48,642 bases of DNA, from contig OX437086.1 of the NCBI GenBank assembly GCA_949299565.1, positions 742,919 through 791,560 on the forward strand, written 5' to 3'. This document shows positions 24,285 to 32,002 of the stretch, piece by piece. Source of the stretch: an uncultured Bacillota bacterium (GTDB taxonomy: Bacteria; Bacillota_I; Bacilli_A; RFN20; CAG-826). The first letter of the stretch is position 1; the number at the start of each line of letters is the position of its first letter. Both the position numbers and the translations under genes were made by a program. The notes under the pieces were generated by a model, which did not search any database, was not told the origin of the DNA, and worked only from the letters and a program-made list of their open reading frames with translations.

Positions 24285-25364
24285 TCAAGAATAAATTCCT
24301 AGCATTATTTCGCGTTCATCTAACGTTTTTCCTGCGTGATGAGCCTTGAATATCGAATGGGGAAGGCGACTATCAAAAAGAATTTTCCTGTCGTACGTAT
24401 AAGCGAGGAAATCGCCGAGACTTTCTTCGAATAAAGAATTAAAAGGCTCTGGTCCTAAAATCTTCTCTTTTTTGACTTCTTCTCGATCCTTTAAAACAAA
24501 AGTTGGAAAATATTTTTGGAAGTTATTGTAAAATCTCTTTTGAGCCCCTGGCTTTACAAAGAAGGTAGGAAGGCGTCCCTCGATCGCAAACGTCCCGTCT
24601 AAATCGGCGATGATCTCCGGATATTTTGCGATATCAAGGTATTCTTCAACATCGATTAATCCATGATCCGCCATCGTCAACAAAAGAGTTTTTGGATGGT
24701 CTTTGTGGAAATCAGAAAGCAAATCATTTATTTCTTTAATTTTTTGATCGACAATCGGACTCATCGTGCCATATTCATGCATGCTTCCATCCGGTTCAGG
24801 ATAATAAAAATAGATAAAGTCGTATCCTTCTTGAAGACGTTTATCAAGAAGCGAAAAGCCATCTAAAAGATTCTTATAACCATCATGGGCAATATAATCC
24901 GGAAATAAAGAGCAACTCCGATAGCCCTTCTTCTCAATGCGCTCAATCAATGAAGAATATGGCGATAATTCAGCAACGCTTTTTTCGCTGGAAACTTCTC
25001 CTTTATAAATATCTTTGTTCGAAAAAACTTCAACGTAACGCTTTGGATGCAAAAGACGCATCGTCCAGCCTAAATATCCGTTTTCGCTAGGATATTTGCC
25101 GCTTAAAAACGCACTGGTAGAGGCAACAGTCGTTGCGGGAGTGACTGCCTCGATCACCATGAATTTGTGCTTCAGAAGAGATTCTGCGCTCTCTTCATGT
25201 TTCTCTAAAATCGCTCGCCCGAGGCCATCGAAAAGGAAGACGATCAAAGGACGACCTTTTTCTTTTTCTAATCTCTCTTTTAAAGGAGGGATGATCTCAT
25301 GAAAATGTTCAGCCTCATATAACGAAGCGATTGTCGATGAGAGATGCACTAAATCGTAAATCAT
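24285..25364 (-). CDS. Alkaline phosphatase superfamily protein (nucleotide pyrophosphatase/phosphodiesterase type)
   Basis: This 359-residue predicted metal-dependent hydrolase of the type I phosphodiesterase branch has the metal ligand in LFDGLG near 45 and the nucleophile Thr in TPATTVAST near 76. Further ligands lie in YPEPDGSMHEYG near 190 and in ADHGL near 233. It has no signal peptide or transmembrane helix, so it is cytoplasmic. The ATG lies 18 nt after the engB stop, with GGGAG somewhat far upstream, so it is probably cotranscribed with engB. The physiological substrate cannot be told from sequence. Related proteins hydrolyse nucleotide or phospholipid-type phosphodiesters. Confidence 0.8.
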   Translation of the reverse strand: MIYDLVHLSSTIASLYEAEHFHEIIPPLKERLEKEKGRPLIVFLFDGLGRAILEKHEESAESLLKHKFMVIEAVTPATTVASTSAFLSGKYPSENGYLGWTMRLLHPKRYVEVFSNKDIYKGEVSSEKSVAELSPYSSLIERIEKKGYRSCSLFPDYIAHDGYKNLLDGFSLLDKRLQEGYDFIYFYYPEPDGSMHEYGTMSPIVDQKIKEINDLLSDFHKDHPKTLLLTMADHGLIDVEEYLDIAKYPEIIADLDGTFAIEGRLPTFFVKPGAQKRFYNNFQKYFPTFVLKDREEVKKEKILGPEPFNSLFEESLGDFLAYTYDRKILFDSRLPHSIFKAHHAGKTLDEREIMLGIYS

Positions 25365-25382
25365 ATCAGCAACTTCAACTCC

Positions 25383-25952
25383 CTATTTATTTAAGATGCG
25401 CGCAATAAGCGAACGCAATTCCTTAATATTCGTTGATGGCGAGCTCAAATAAAATTCTGAAAAGTATTGGGCAAGTTCTTTTTTTAAACGGGCCAAATCT
25501 TTCTGCTTGCATTGGTCGGCTTTTGTGACAATCAAAGAGACAGCAACTTCTTGCTTCTTCAAAAAATCCAATAAAAGCAAGTCGTTGGCATTCAAACTTC
25601 TCCGCCCATCAAGAAGAAGAAAGGCTCCTTTCAAACGCGGGTTAAGGAAATAATTGTCCATCATCGTCGCAAAGCTCTCGTCTTCGCGATGTCCGTATGC
25701 TGTATAACCATACCCCGGCGTATCAACAAGAAAAAACGAATTGTCGACCAAAAAATAGTTCAGCAGCTGAGTCTTACCGGCTTTTTTAGAAGAAAAAGCC
25801 AACTTCTGTCCTAACAAACGATTTATAAGCGTGCTTTTCCCGACATTGCTCCGGCCAAGAAAAACAATTTCCGGAACAAGAAGGAGAGGTTTCTCGTCAT
25901 ATGATTTTTTGGAGGTAAAAAAAGAAGACGCTGCAAAGTTAATAACACTCAT
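25383..25952 (-). CDS. engB: Ribosome biogenesis GTP-binding protein EngB/YsxC
   Basis: This 189-residue essential GTPase of 50S assembly has G1 GRSNVGKSTL near residue 33, G3 DTPGYGYTAYG near 77 (typical EngB) and G4 TKAD near 143. Length is normal. lon-engB is a common Bacillota gene order, but here a terminator separates them. The ATG has no ribosome-binding site and follows a TGT-TAAAAT box by 6 nt. It lies in the loop of a short hairpin (AACAC-ATGA-GTGTT). Confidence 0.96.
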   Translation of the reverse strand: MSVINFAASSFFTSKKSYDEKPLLLVPEIVFLGRSNVGKSTLINRLLGQKLAFSSKKAGKTQLLNYFLVDNSFFLVDTPGYGYTAYGHREDESFATMMDNYFLNPRLKGAFLLLDGRRSLNANDLLLLDFLKKQEVAVSLIVTKADQCKQKDLARLKKELAQYFSEFYLSSPSTNIKELRSLIARILNK

Positions 25953-25958
25953 GTGTTG

Positions 25959-25967
25959 ATTTTAACA
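25959..25967 (-). promoter_or_regulatory. Extended -10 promoter immediately before engB
   Basis: TGT-TAAAAT on the minus strand ends 6 nt before the engB ATG, which would place the transcription start at or next to the start codon. It overlaps the T-tract of the lon terminator. No Shine-Dalgarno sequence is present. Confidence 0.5.
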
Positions 25968-25994
25968 AAAAAGATCTCCGCGGAGGAGACCTTT
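25962..25994 (-). terminator. Rho-independent terminator of lon
   Basis: The 10-bp stem AAAGGTCTCC / GGAGATCTTT (one G-T pair) has a 5-nt loop and is followed by TTTG on the minus strand. It starts 11 nt after the lon stop. Confidence 0.82.
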
Positions 25995-26005
25995 TTCTTT
26001 ATCAA

Positions 26006-28366
26006 TCAAGCAAGCAAGGCGATTTTTAAAGCATCGTCCACTTCTTTCATGTAATGAATCTTGAGTTTCTTTTTAACTTCTTCTGGCAGTTCGCCAACAT
26101 CCTTCTTGTTAGCTAGCGGAACAATAATCGTCTTGATGCCGCTTCTGAGAGCAGCCAAAGACTTCTCACGAAGACCGCCAATCGGAAGCGCGTTGCCGCG
26201 TAACGTCACTTCCCCCGTCATCGCAACGTTGTTATCGACATGACGTTTCGTAAGACAAGAGACAATGGCTGTCGTAATCGCGACACCAGCCGAAGGTCCA
26301 TCCTTTGGAACCGCGCCTTCTGGCACGTGAATATGAATATCGTTTTTCTCGAAAAGCGAAGAATCAATACCATACTTCTCGGCATTGGCCCGCACATAAT
26401 CAAGAGCGATCGTGCATGATTCCTTCATGACATCTCCAAGCTTGCCGGTTAAAATCAAGCCGCCTTTGCCGGGGAAATAATTGACTTCGATCGGGAGAAT
26501 GTCGCCGCCGAATTCGGTATACGCTAACCCGGTAACGACGCCGATTTGCGGTTCTTTCTCTTTCTTTGTATCTTCAAAGATTTCAACGCCGAGCCAGTTG
26601 CGGACTTTTTTATCATCCACGATAATCGGTTTCGGAGTTTCTGGATGCGTCAATAATTCAACCACTGCTTTTCTCAAGCATGAGGCAACTAAGCGCTCCA
26701 ACTCGCGAACGCCGGCTTCGCGGGTGTAGAATTCGATGATTTCTTTGATTCCTGATTCACGGAACTCGACTTCGCCTTCTTTAACACCGTTATCACGCAT
26801 CTGTTTTTTAACTAAGAAACCGGTTGCAATCTGAATTTTCTCAAGTTCAGTGTAAGAAGGAACTTCAATGAGTTCCAAGCGATCTCTTAAAGGAGCCGGC
26901 ACGTTTTCAAGATAATTCGCAGTCGCAATGAATAAAACATGCGAAAGGTCATACGGTTCCTCTAAATAATTGTCGTTGAAAAACGAATTTTGTTCCGGAT
27001 CTAAGACTTCAAGAAGAGCTGAAGCCGTATCTCCTCGATAATTCGCGTTCCCGACCTTATCGATCTCGTCGAGAAGGAAAACAGGATTGCGAACGCCGGC
27101 CTTCGTCATTCCTTGAATGATGCGCCCAGGCATTGAGCCGACATAAGTTCGTCGATGACCGCGAATTTCTGCTTCATCAGAAACGCCGCCTAAACTGGCC
27201 TTCACAAACTTTCGCCCTAAAGCGCGGGCAATCGATTTGGCAAGGGACGTTTTGCCGCATCCAGGCGGACCATAAAAGCAAAGAATCGGAGCCTTCAAAG
27301 ACCCGGTCTTAGCCTTGACGGCTAAATATTCGATAATTCTCTTCTTCACTTTGTTGAGGCCATAATGATCCTCGTCTAAAATTGCTTGTACCTTTGAAAG
27401 ATCGTCATCATCAATCGTTTCTTGATACCATGGAACATTCATCAAGACATCGATGTAATTCATGATGAGGCTTGCTTCTAAAGAAGATTCAGGCATCATT
27501 TCATAACGCGCTAGTTCTTTTTCGACTTTTTTCTTTACGCTTTCGGGATACGGATTGTTCTTTAACTTCTCGCGAATCGCGTCTTCATCATCGCCGAGAT
27601 TTTTTCCTTCACCGAGTTCGTCTTTGATCGCTCTCATCTTCTCGCGCAAGAAATATTCTTTTTGCGATTTCTCAGCACGGTCGCGGACAGTATCGTCAAG
27701 TTTGGCGTCAATGTCCCAAAGCTCTTTTTGTTGCTTTAAAGATTTAAGAAGCAGCTCGAGACGCGTCTTAACGTTATCGGAAGCTAAAATATCAGCCTTA
27801 TCATTCATCGGCAACGGAAGATAGGCAGCTAAAACATCCGCCAATTGCTCGCTATCAGTCCCGTTCGTGATTGAATTTAAAGCATTTTTCGGGAGTCTTC
27901 GCGCTAAAACAGGCGATTGCTGAATAATTCTCACAATTTCCTCGAGCGTTCCGCGCACCGCTTCTTGTTCAATGCTCGAAAGGGCGTCAAATTTTGTCTC
28001 TTCAATAACCTCAACGCTTGCGCGGTAACAGCCGCTAGAAGAGTCGAAAGCCATTTCCTTAATCAACGCGCGTTTGGAGCCAGAAACACGCACCCGATAA
28101 ACGCCATCCTGTGCCACGTAATTTAAAATGCGACAAACGGTGCAAACCGGGTATAAATCATCTTTATTTTCAATTTTGTCCTTGTTTTCATCGATTTGCG
28201 AAGCGACGAGCAAAAGAGAATTCGTATCAGCGCGAGCTGTTTCAATTGCTCCTTTAGAGAAGTCGCGTCCAGCCTCTAATGATTCCGTCACTGAAGGAAA
28301 TACCAAAAGGTTTTTGGCAATCAGAACGGGTAAGGAAACTTGTTCATTATTCGTTACTTCCTTCAT
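26006..28366 (-). CDS. lon: ATP-dependent protease Lon
   Basis: Lon is a cytoplasmic AAA+ serine protease degrading damaged and regulatory proteins. The 786-residue length matches LonA. An N-terminal substrate domain (LPVLIAKNLLVFPSV) and a coiled-coil middle lead to Walker A GPPGCGKTS near 369 and Walker B FLLDEIDKVG. The C-terminal protease domain carries catalytic Ser in PKDGPSAGVAI near 691 and Lys in GGLREKSLAA near 735. It is transcribed from a near-consensus promoter overlapped by a CIRCE-like HrcA operator. This is heat-shock control as known for lon in some mycoplasmas. Confidence 0.98.
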   Translation of the reverse strand: MKEVTNNEQVSLPVLIAKNLLVFPSVTESLEAGRDFSKGAIETARADTNSLLLVASQIDENKDKIENKDDLYPVCTVCRILNYVAQDGVYRVRVSGSKRALIKEMAFDSSSGCYRASVEVIEETKFDALSSIEQEAVRGTLEEIVRIIQQSPVLARRLPKNALNSITNGTDSEQLADVLAAYLPLPMNDKADILASDNVKTRLELLLKSLKQQKELWDIDAKLDDTVRDRAEKSQKEYFLREKMRAIKDELGEGKNLGDDEDAIREKLKNNPYPESVKKKVEKELARYEMMPESSLEASLIMNYIDVLMNVPWYQETIDDDDLSKVQAILDEDHYGLNKVKKRIIEYLAVKAKTGSLKAPILCFYGPPGCGKTSLAKSIARALGRKFVKASLGGVSDEAEIRGHRRTYVGSMPGRIIQGMTKAGVRNPVFLLDEIDKVGNANYRGDTASALLEVLDPEQNSFFNDNYLEEPYDLSHVLFIATANYLENVPAPLRDRLELIEVPSYTELEKIQIATGFLVKKQMRDNGVKEGEVEFRESGIKEIIEFYTREAGVRELERLVASCLRKAVVELLTHPETPKPIIVDDKKVRNWLGVEIFEDTKKEKEPQIGVVTGLAYTEFGGDILPIEVNYFPGKGGLILTGKLGDVMKESCTIALDYVRANAEKYGIDSSLFEKNDIHIHVPEGAVPKDGPSAGVAITTAIVSCLTKRHVDNNVAMTGEVTLRGNALPIGGLREKSLAALRSGIKTIIVPLANKKDVGELPEEVKKKLKIHYMKEVDDALKIALLA

Positions 28367-28385
28367 AGATACCTCACTTTCTCCT

Positions 28386-28415
28386 TAAAAAAGGCCCTCT
28401 CATAATAGGGCCCTT
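28386..28415 (-). terminator. Rho-independent terminator of tig, containing the lon -10
   Basis: On the minus strand AAGGGCCCT pairs with AGGGCCTTT (9 bp, one G-T) and is followed by TTTAAG. The loop contains TATTAT, the -10 box of the lon promoter, so tig read-through and lon initiation are physically overlapping. Confidence 0.8.
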
Positions 28416-28430
28416 CTTTAGCAGTGTCAA
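28402..28430 (-). promoter_or_regulatory. lon promoter
   Basis: A perfect -35 TTGACA (28425-28430) and -10 TATTAT (28402-28407) have the ideal 17-nt spacer on the minus strand. The start falls near 28395, giving a leader of about 30 nt. This is the best vegetative promoter in the window. Confidence 0.88.
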
Positions 28431-28444
28431 TGTTTAAGTGCTAA
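28418..28444 (-). promoter_or_regulatory. CIRCE-like HrcA operator at lon
   Basis: TTAGCACTT-N9-CACTGCTAA matches the heat-shock operator TTAGCACTC-N9-GAGTGCTAA at 15 of 18 arm positions with the exact 9-bp spacer. It covers the -35 TTGACA and starts directly at the tig stop codon. HrcA binding would block the lon promoter. Confidence 0.8.
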
Positions 28445-29734
28445 TTAACTATTCTTGCTGATGAGGAGATCATGAGCCTTCTTTTCAAGGAGAGAAGAGA
28501 TCCATTCATTCTTATTCCGATTGATGATATTGCGGACATCATCCTCTTTCATTTGATATTGATCGGCAAGGCGTTTGATTTCAGCATCAAGATCATCATC
28601 GCTGACGCTTAAATTTTCTTTAGCACTTATTGCTCTTTCGATTAAGAAATTCTTGAAATTCCTCTCGGTGTCATCATGCATTTTCGCACGTAAGGCCTCG
28701 ATGGTCTGACCGGATATCTCAAGATATTGTTCGAAAGTTAAGCCTTGAGCTTCGACATTTTTCTTCAAATTCTCTTCGCTTCTTGCAACTTCGTCTTTCA
28801 AGATCTCTTCGTTGATGAAGAACTTGCTGCCTTTCGCGATTTCCTCAAGAAGCGCGCTGTAGTAACGACGTTCGCTTTCTTGAAGCTTTTGCTTAAGAAG
28901 CGTTTCTTTTTCGTAATTTCTTAATTTTTCAACCGTATCAACATCCTTGATTCCGAGTTCTTTCGCGCTTTCGTCATTAAGTTCAGGAATTTGTTTTTCC
29001 TTAACCTCATGAATCTTCAATTTGAAGATGGCTTTTTTGCCCGCTAATTCTTTTACATAATTTGTTGGGAAAGTTACTTCGATATCCTTCTCATCGTTCG
29101 ATTTCAAACCGACAACTTGTTCTTCAAAACCCGGGATAAATTGATGGGAGCCTAATTCCAAATTAAAGTTCTTCGCGCTTCCGCCTTCAAAAGGTGTCAA
29201 TTTTCCGTCATCAGACGGCAAGAAACCGTCAAAATCGAGAGTCACGGTATCGCCCATTTTGGCTTCGCGTTCCACAAGAGCCAAATCAGCATTGTTGCTC
29301 AAAAGCCGTTTGATTGTGTTTTCAACTTCTTCATCGCTGACGCTTGGAGCCTCTTTTGTCACGCCTAATTTCTCGTAATTCCCCACTTCGCAATGCGGAA
29401 CTTCAATGATGTCAATTACCATTTCAAGTTCATCATCGCTGATTTTCGTAATTTCTAAGCGCGGTTGCCGAGCTGCCGTTACTTTCGTTGCAGCCGTTGC
29501 TTCGCGATAAACATCGGGGAAAACTTCCTCAATCGCTTCATTCCAAATTTTTTGAAGAGAGATTCTTTCGCGAAGTAAAGCTTCTGGAGCTTTTCCTTTG
29601 CGGAAACCCGGAACCTCGACGTTCTGTGCAAGTTTCCGGAAAGATTTTTCCTGCGCCTTTTTCCATAATTCATTGTCAACTGGACACGTAAGTTTGACTT
29701 CTGTGTCATTGACGCGTTCAATTTTTGTATCCAT
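28445..29734 (-). CDS. tig: Trigger factor, ribosome-associated chaperone
   Basis: Trigger factor binds L23 at the ribosome exit and helps nascent chains fold. The 429-residue protein has the ribosome-docking signature GFRKGKAPE near 44, a central FKBP-type peptidyl-prolyl isomerase domain (about 155-240, GDTVTLDFDGFLPSDDGK) and a helical C-terminal chaperone domain. It precedes lon in the direction of transcription and ends exactly at the CIRCE element. A weak AAAGG ribosome-binding site is present. It probably shares a transcript with the helical protein upstream. Confidence 0.97.
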   Translation of the reverse strand: MDTKIERVNDTEVKLTCPVDNELWKKAQEKSFRKLAQNVEVPGFRKGKAPEALLRERISLQKIWNEAIEEVFPDVYREATAATKVTAARQPRLEITKISDDELEMVIDIIEVPHCEVGNYEKLGVTKEAPSVSDEEVENTIKRLLSNNADLALVEREAKMGDTVTLDFDGFLPSDDGKLTPFEGGSAKNFNLELGSHQFIPGFEEQVVGLKSNDEKDIEVTFPTNYVKELAGKKAIFKLKIHEVKEKQIPELNDESAKELGIKDVDTVEKLRNYEKETLLKQKLQESERRYYSALLEEIAKGSKFFINEEILKDEVARSEENLKKNVEAQGLTFEQYLEISGQTIEALRAKMHDDTERNFKNFLIERAISAKENLSVSDDDLDAEIKRLADQYQMKEDDVRNIINRNKNEWISSLLEKKAHDLLISKNS

Positions 29735-29792
29735 ATAAACAGCCTTTCTTACTACCGGAAGAAACTATACGCTTTCCCAATCTTTTTTTGTA

Positions 29793-30749
29793 TCAAAAAG
29801 GAAGAGGAAAATCGAGAAACGGCAAGAAAAGCCGTAAAAACTTTTGATACTTCTCAATCTTTTCTTTTCCTGCTTCTCTTTCAAAAAGAGAGAAATCGGA
29901 ACTTTTATCTTCCCCGAGAGAATAAAAACTCCAATATAAACACGCTTCAGCGGTTTCTTCTGTCTTAAAGCCTTCCTCCTCGATTGTTCCCGGGAAAACT
30001 GCAAAAGTTAAATTTTCATAAAGCTTTATCGCGTTTCTTGTACGGGAAATATCGTCTATTGAAGCCGAAAGCTGACGAATGACTTCTTTGTCGTAAGCAT
30101 TTTGAAGAGGAACTTTAAGCGCGCTTGGCGAAAGTTCTCTCTTTATTTCGCCAAAATCAATGAGCAACGGCTTTTGATCACCGGCTTCCTTCAATAAAAG
30201 CAAAATAAACTTTCTTATTTCTTTTTCTTCTTTTTCGTCGAGATAAATCGTTCGAAGAAAAGAATTGGCTTCCTTGATTTCAGAAGAAGAAAGCACGGAG
30301 AGAACTTTGAATTTTTCGTTGATTGAAGAAGCGTTGCGATAACGTTCTTCTAGAGACATCGCTTTTTCTTTAAGGCTTTTTAGAACGGCTTCCTCTTTTC
30401 TTTCAAGCGTTTCTTTCGCCTCTTTAAAAGTTTCCTCCACTATTTGCGAAACGTAGGGAAAATCCTCGAGAATCGCTAATTCTTGACGGGCCCTTTTAAA
30501 ATTTTCGTCATACGTAAATAGTTCAAGGGCCGTTTTAATCGTTAGACGCGGATTGTAACTCCAAAGTTTTTGTCGATGCACCTCATAAAAGGAGATTGCT
30601 TTTTGAAGTTCACCTTTAAATAGATAAGATGAAATGACTAAAAACAGTTCGTCATCATGCGGATCTTCTAAAATCTCGAGAGCCTTATCAACTTCGTTTG
30701 AGGCTAAATATTTTTTAGCTTCTTCACTCCGCTTCATTTTTAAAAACAT
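29793..30749 (-). CDS. Helical repeat (TPR-like) protein, possibly YsoA-like
   Basis: This 318-residue, strongly helical and charged protein opens with a tetratricopeptide-like pattern (EEAKKYLASNEVDKALEIL, then GELQKAISFYEVH). The rest is long amphipathic helices rich in Glu and Lys. It has no signal peptide or membrane span. In Bacillus the TPR protein YsoA sits beside tig, so position and fold suggest the same family, though I cannot confirm it. The start overlaps the HAD gene by 26 bp. The second Met (residue 5, near 30737) is an alternative start. Function is unknown. Confidence 0.7.
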   Translation of the reverse strand: MFLKMKRSEEAKKYLASNEVDKALEILEDPHDDELFLVISSYLFKGELQKAISFYEVHRQKLWSYNPRLTIKTALELFTYDENFKRARQELAILEDFPYVSQIVEETFKEAKETLERKEEAVLKSLKEKAMSLEERYRNASSINEKFKVLSVLSSSEIKEANSFLRTIYLDEKEEKEIRKFILLLLKEAGDQKPLLIDFGEIKRELSPSALKVPLQNAYDKEVIRQLSASIDDISRTRNAIKLYENLTFAVFPGTIEEEGFKTEETAEACLYWSFYSLGEDKSSDFSLFEREAGKEKIEKYQKFLRLFLPFLDFPLPF

Positions 30750-31386
30750 CCTCGACGAGAGACGGAAGTTCCTCTAAATCAGCAATTCGGTATTTAGCGT
30801 TTATCAGAGACCCAAAGCCATAGGAAGCGTGAATAAAAGGAATCGCGGCATATTCAGCAGCCTCATAATCTTTGAGCGTGTCGCCGATAAAAATCGCCTT
30901 TTTCACTTTTTGACGTTTCATAATCGCTATGACGTTCTCGCCTTTGCTTTTTTGCGTTTCGCCCCACGAAATCCAATCGGAAAAATAGTTGTCATTCAAA
31001 CTGTGAAGAAAAGCCTCAATATAGCCGAGTTGGCAGTTGCTAGCGATCAACAAACGATATTTATTTTTTAATTTTTTTAAAGTTTCTTCGAGGTGTGGAT
31101 AATGACGTCCAGGATGCTCGATTAAATAGTCATTTTCTTCTTTAAAAGCTAGAAGCGCTAAGTCGTGATCAACGTGTCCTAAACGCGTGTAAATAAGGCG
31201 TTCGGCAATCTCATTCATCGTAAGACCCATCGTTTCAATCATATCTTCTTTTTTGATTGCCGGTGCATTTGGATGACGCCTTCTGATTGTTTGATCCCAT
31301 GAAGAAGCAACCTCTTTCGATGAATCCCAAAGCGTGCCGTCTAAGTCGAAGATAAGCGCAAATTCGTTCTTTAAATTACTTTCCAT
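30724..31386 (-). CDS. HAD superfamily hydrolase (subfamily IA, phosphatase)
   Basis: This 220-residue phosphatase has motif I FDLDGTLWDS (nucleophile Asp14, acid Asp16), motif II IASNC near 115 and motif III FIGDTLKDYEAA near 163, with a helical cap between motifs I and II. It resembles phosphoglycolate-phosphatase-like proteins, but the substrate cannot be deduced. There is no obvious ribosome-binding site before the ATG, and an AT-rich stretch precedes it. It ends inside the start of the helical protein gene, so the two are coupled. Confidence 0.87.
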   Translation of the reverse strand: MESNLKNEFALIFDLDGTLWDSSKEVASSWDQTIRRRHPNAPAIKKEDMIETMGLTMNEIAERLIYTRLGHVDHDLALLAFKEENDYLIEHPGRHYPHLEETLKKLKNKYRLLIASNCQLGYIEAFLHSLNDNYFSDWISWGETQKSKGENVIAIMKRQKVKKAIFIGDTLKDYEAAEYAAIPFIHASYGFGSLINAKYRIADLEELPSLVEDVFKNEAE

Positions 31387-31412
31387 AATAAATTAGTGTC
31401 CATCTAAATATT

Positions 31413-31859
31413 TTATTTAACATTAGTAACTTTTAAGTTGTTTTTTAGTTCTTTTTCCTTTTTTAATATCGTCTCAATCATCGTCTCATGATCTTCAACA
31501 TTCAAAAGAGCTTCCTCCATCGGACATAAACCAGTTTTTTGCCGATTGATGATGAATGGAACTTTTGTTTGATAATCGACATCAACGTTATGTTTTTTAA
31601 GTAAAGCAAAAGCACTATCAGAGAGCAATAAGGCATAGACGCTTTTGACTTGAAGTTTTAAAAAAATTGCAGCGGCTGCTTTCCCTACAACCGTATCATA
31701 AGCTTCGTAATCATCAAAAGATCTTCCACTTTCTAACAAATTTATAAGGGCTGTTAAATGTTCTTCTTTAAAGCCAAGAACCTCTTGATTAGAAACAAGG
31801 TATAAGCAATATCCGTCTTCTTTTTTCGTCAAGGAAGCAATGATTTCTTCTTTATTCAT
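31413..31859 (-). CDS. DUF1893 family protein
   Basis: The 148-residue product from the ATG at 31857-31859 shows the DUF1893 pattern: KEDGYCLYLVSNQEV, then DTVVGKAAAAIFLKL, SVYALLLSDSAFALL and FIINRQKTGLCPMEEALL. The family is cytidine-deaminase-fold-like and found mainly in Bacillota and Bacteroidota. Its role is not established. An upstream in-frame ATG at 31901 would add 14 residues, but it lies within the tRNA terminator region. The inner ATG is preceded by a TAAAAT box 7 nt away and is preferred. The next gene (HAD) starts 26 nt downstream. Confidence 0.85.
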   Translation of the reverse strand: MNKEEIIASLTKKEDGYCLYLVSNQEVLGFKEEHLTALINLLESGRSFDDYEAYDTVVGKAAAAIFLKLQVKSVYALLLSDSAFALLKKHNVDVDYQTKVPFIINRQKTGLCPMEEALLNVEDHETMIETILKKEKELKNNLKVTNVK

Positions 31860-31866
31860 CCTCTTA

Positions 31867-31872
31867 ATTTTA
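31867..31872 (-). promoter_or_regulatory. -10 box directly before the DUF1893 gene
   Basis: TAAAAT on the minus strand ends 7 nt before the chosen ATG and follows the tRNA terminator, so a new start is expected. There is no clear -35. A GAGG just before the ATG could act as a ribosome-binding site only if the start were further upstream. Confidence 0.4.
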
Positions 31873-31882
31873 CCCCTTAAAT

Positions 31883-31911
31883 AGAAAAAGCCCACATTCA
31901 AGAAGAGGGCT
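31883..31911 (-). terminator. Probable terminator after tRNA-Arg
   Basis: AGCCC / GGGCT (31907-31911 with 31889-31893) closes a 13-nt loop and is followed by TTTTC on the minus strand. The short stem makes this moderate. Confidence 0.55.
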
Positions 31912-31915
31912 AGAT

Positions 31916-31992
31916 TGGCGCGCCCGAGCCGACTCGAACGGCTGACCTACGGCTTAGAAGGCAGTTGCTCTATCCAGCTGAGCTACGGGCGC
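31916..31992 (-). tRNA. tRNA-Arg(UCU), CCA encoded
   Basis: A full cloverleaf is present: acceptor GCGCCCG / CGGGCGC, D-stem GCTC / GAGC, anticodon loop CTTCTAA (anticodon UCU, reading AGA/AGG), T-arm AGCCG-TTCGAGT-CGGCT, discriminator G and encoded CCA. The anticodon stem ACTGC / GCCGT has one U-C mismatch at position 29-41. The 5' end is 10 nt after the uvrC stop, so the tRNA is probably excised from the mutS2-uvrC transcript. Confidence 0.95.
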
Positions 31993-32002
31993 ATCCCCGC
32001 TA

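Noticed and set aside
29735-29792. Separate tig promoter (TATAGT box)
   Set aside because: No acceptable -35 or TGn extension, and the box is 30 nt from the start within a short intergenic gap; cotranscription with the upstream gene is simpler.
31413-31901. Longer DUF1893 protein starting at ATG 31901
   Set aside because: The start lies in the tRNA terminator hairpin and the added residues do not fit the family. The ATG at 31857-31859 is better supported.
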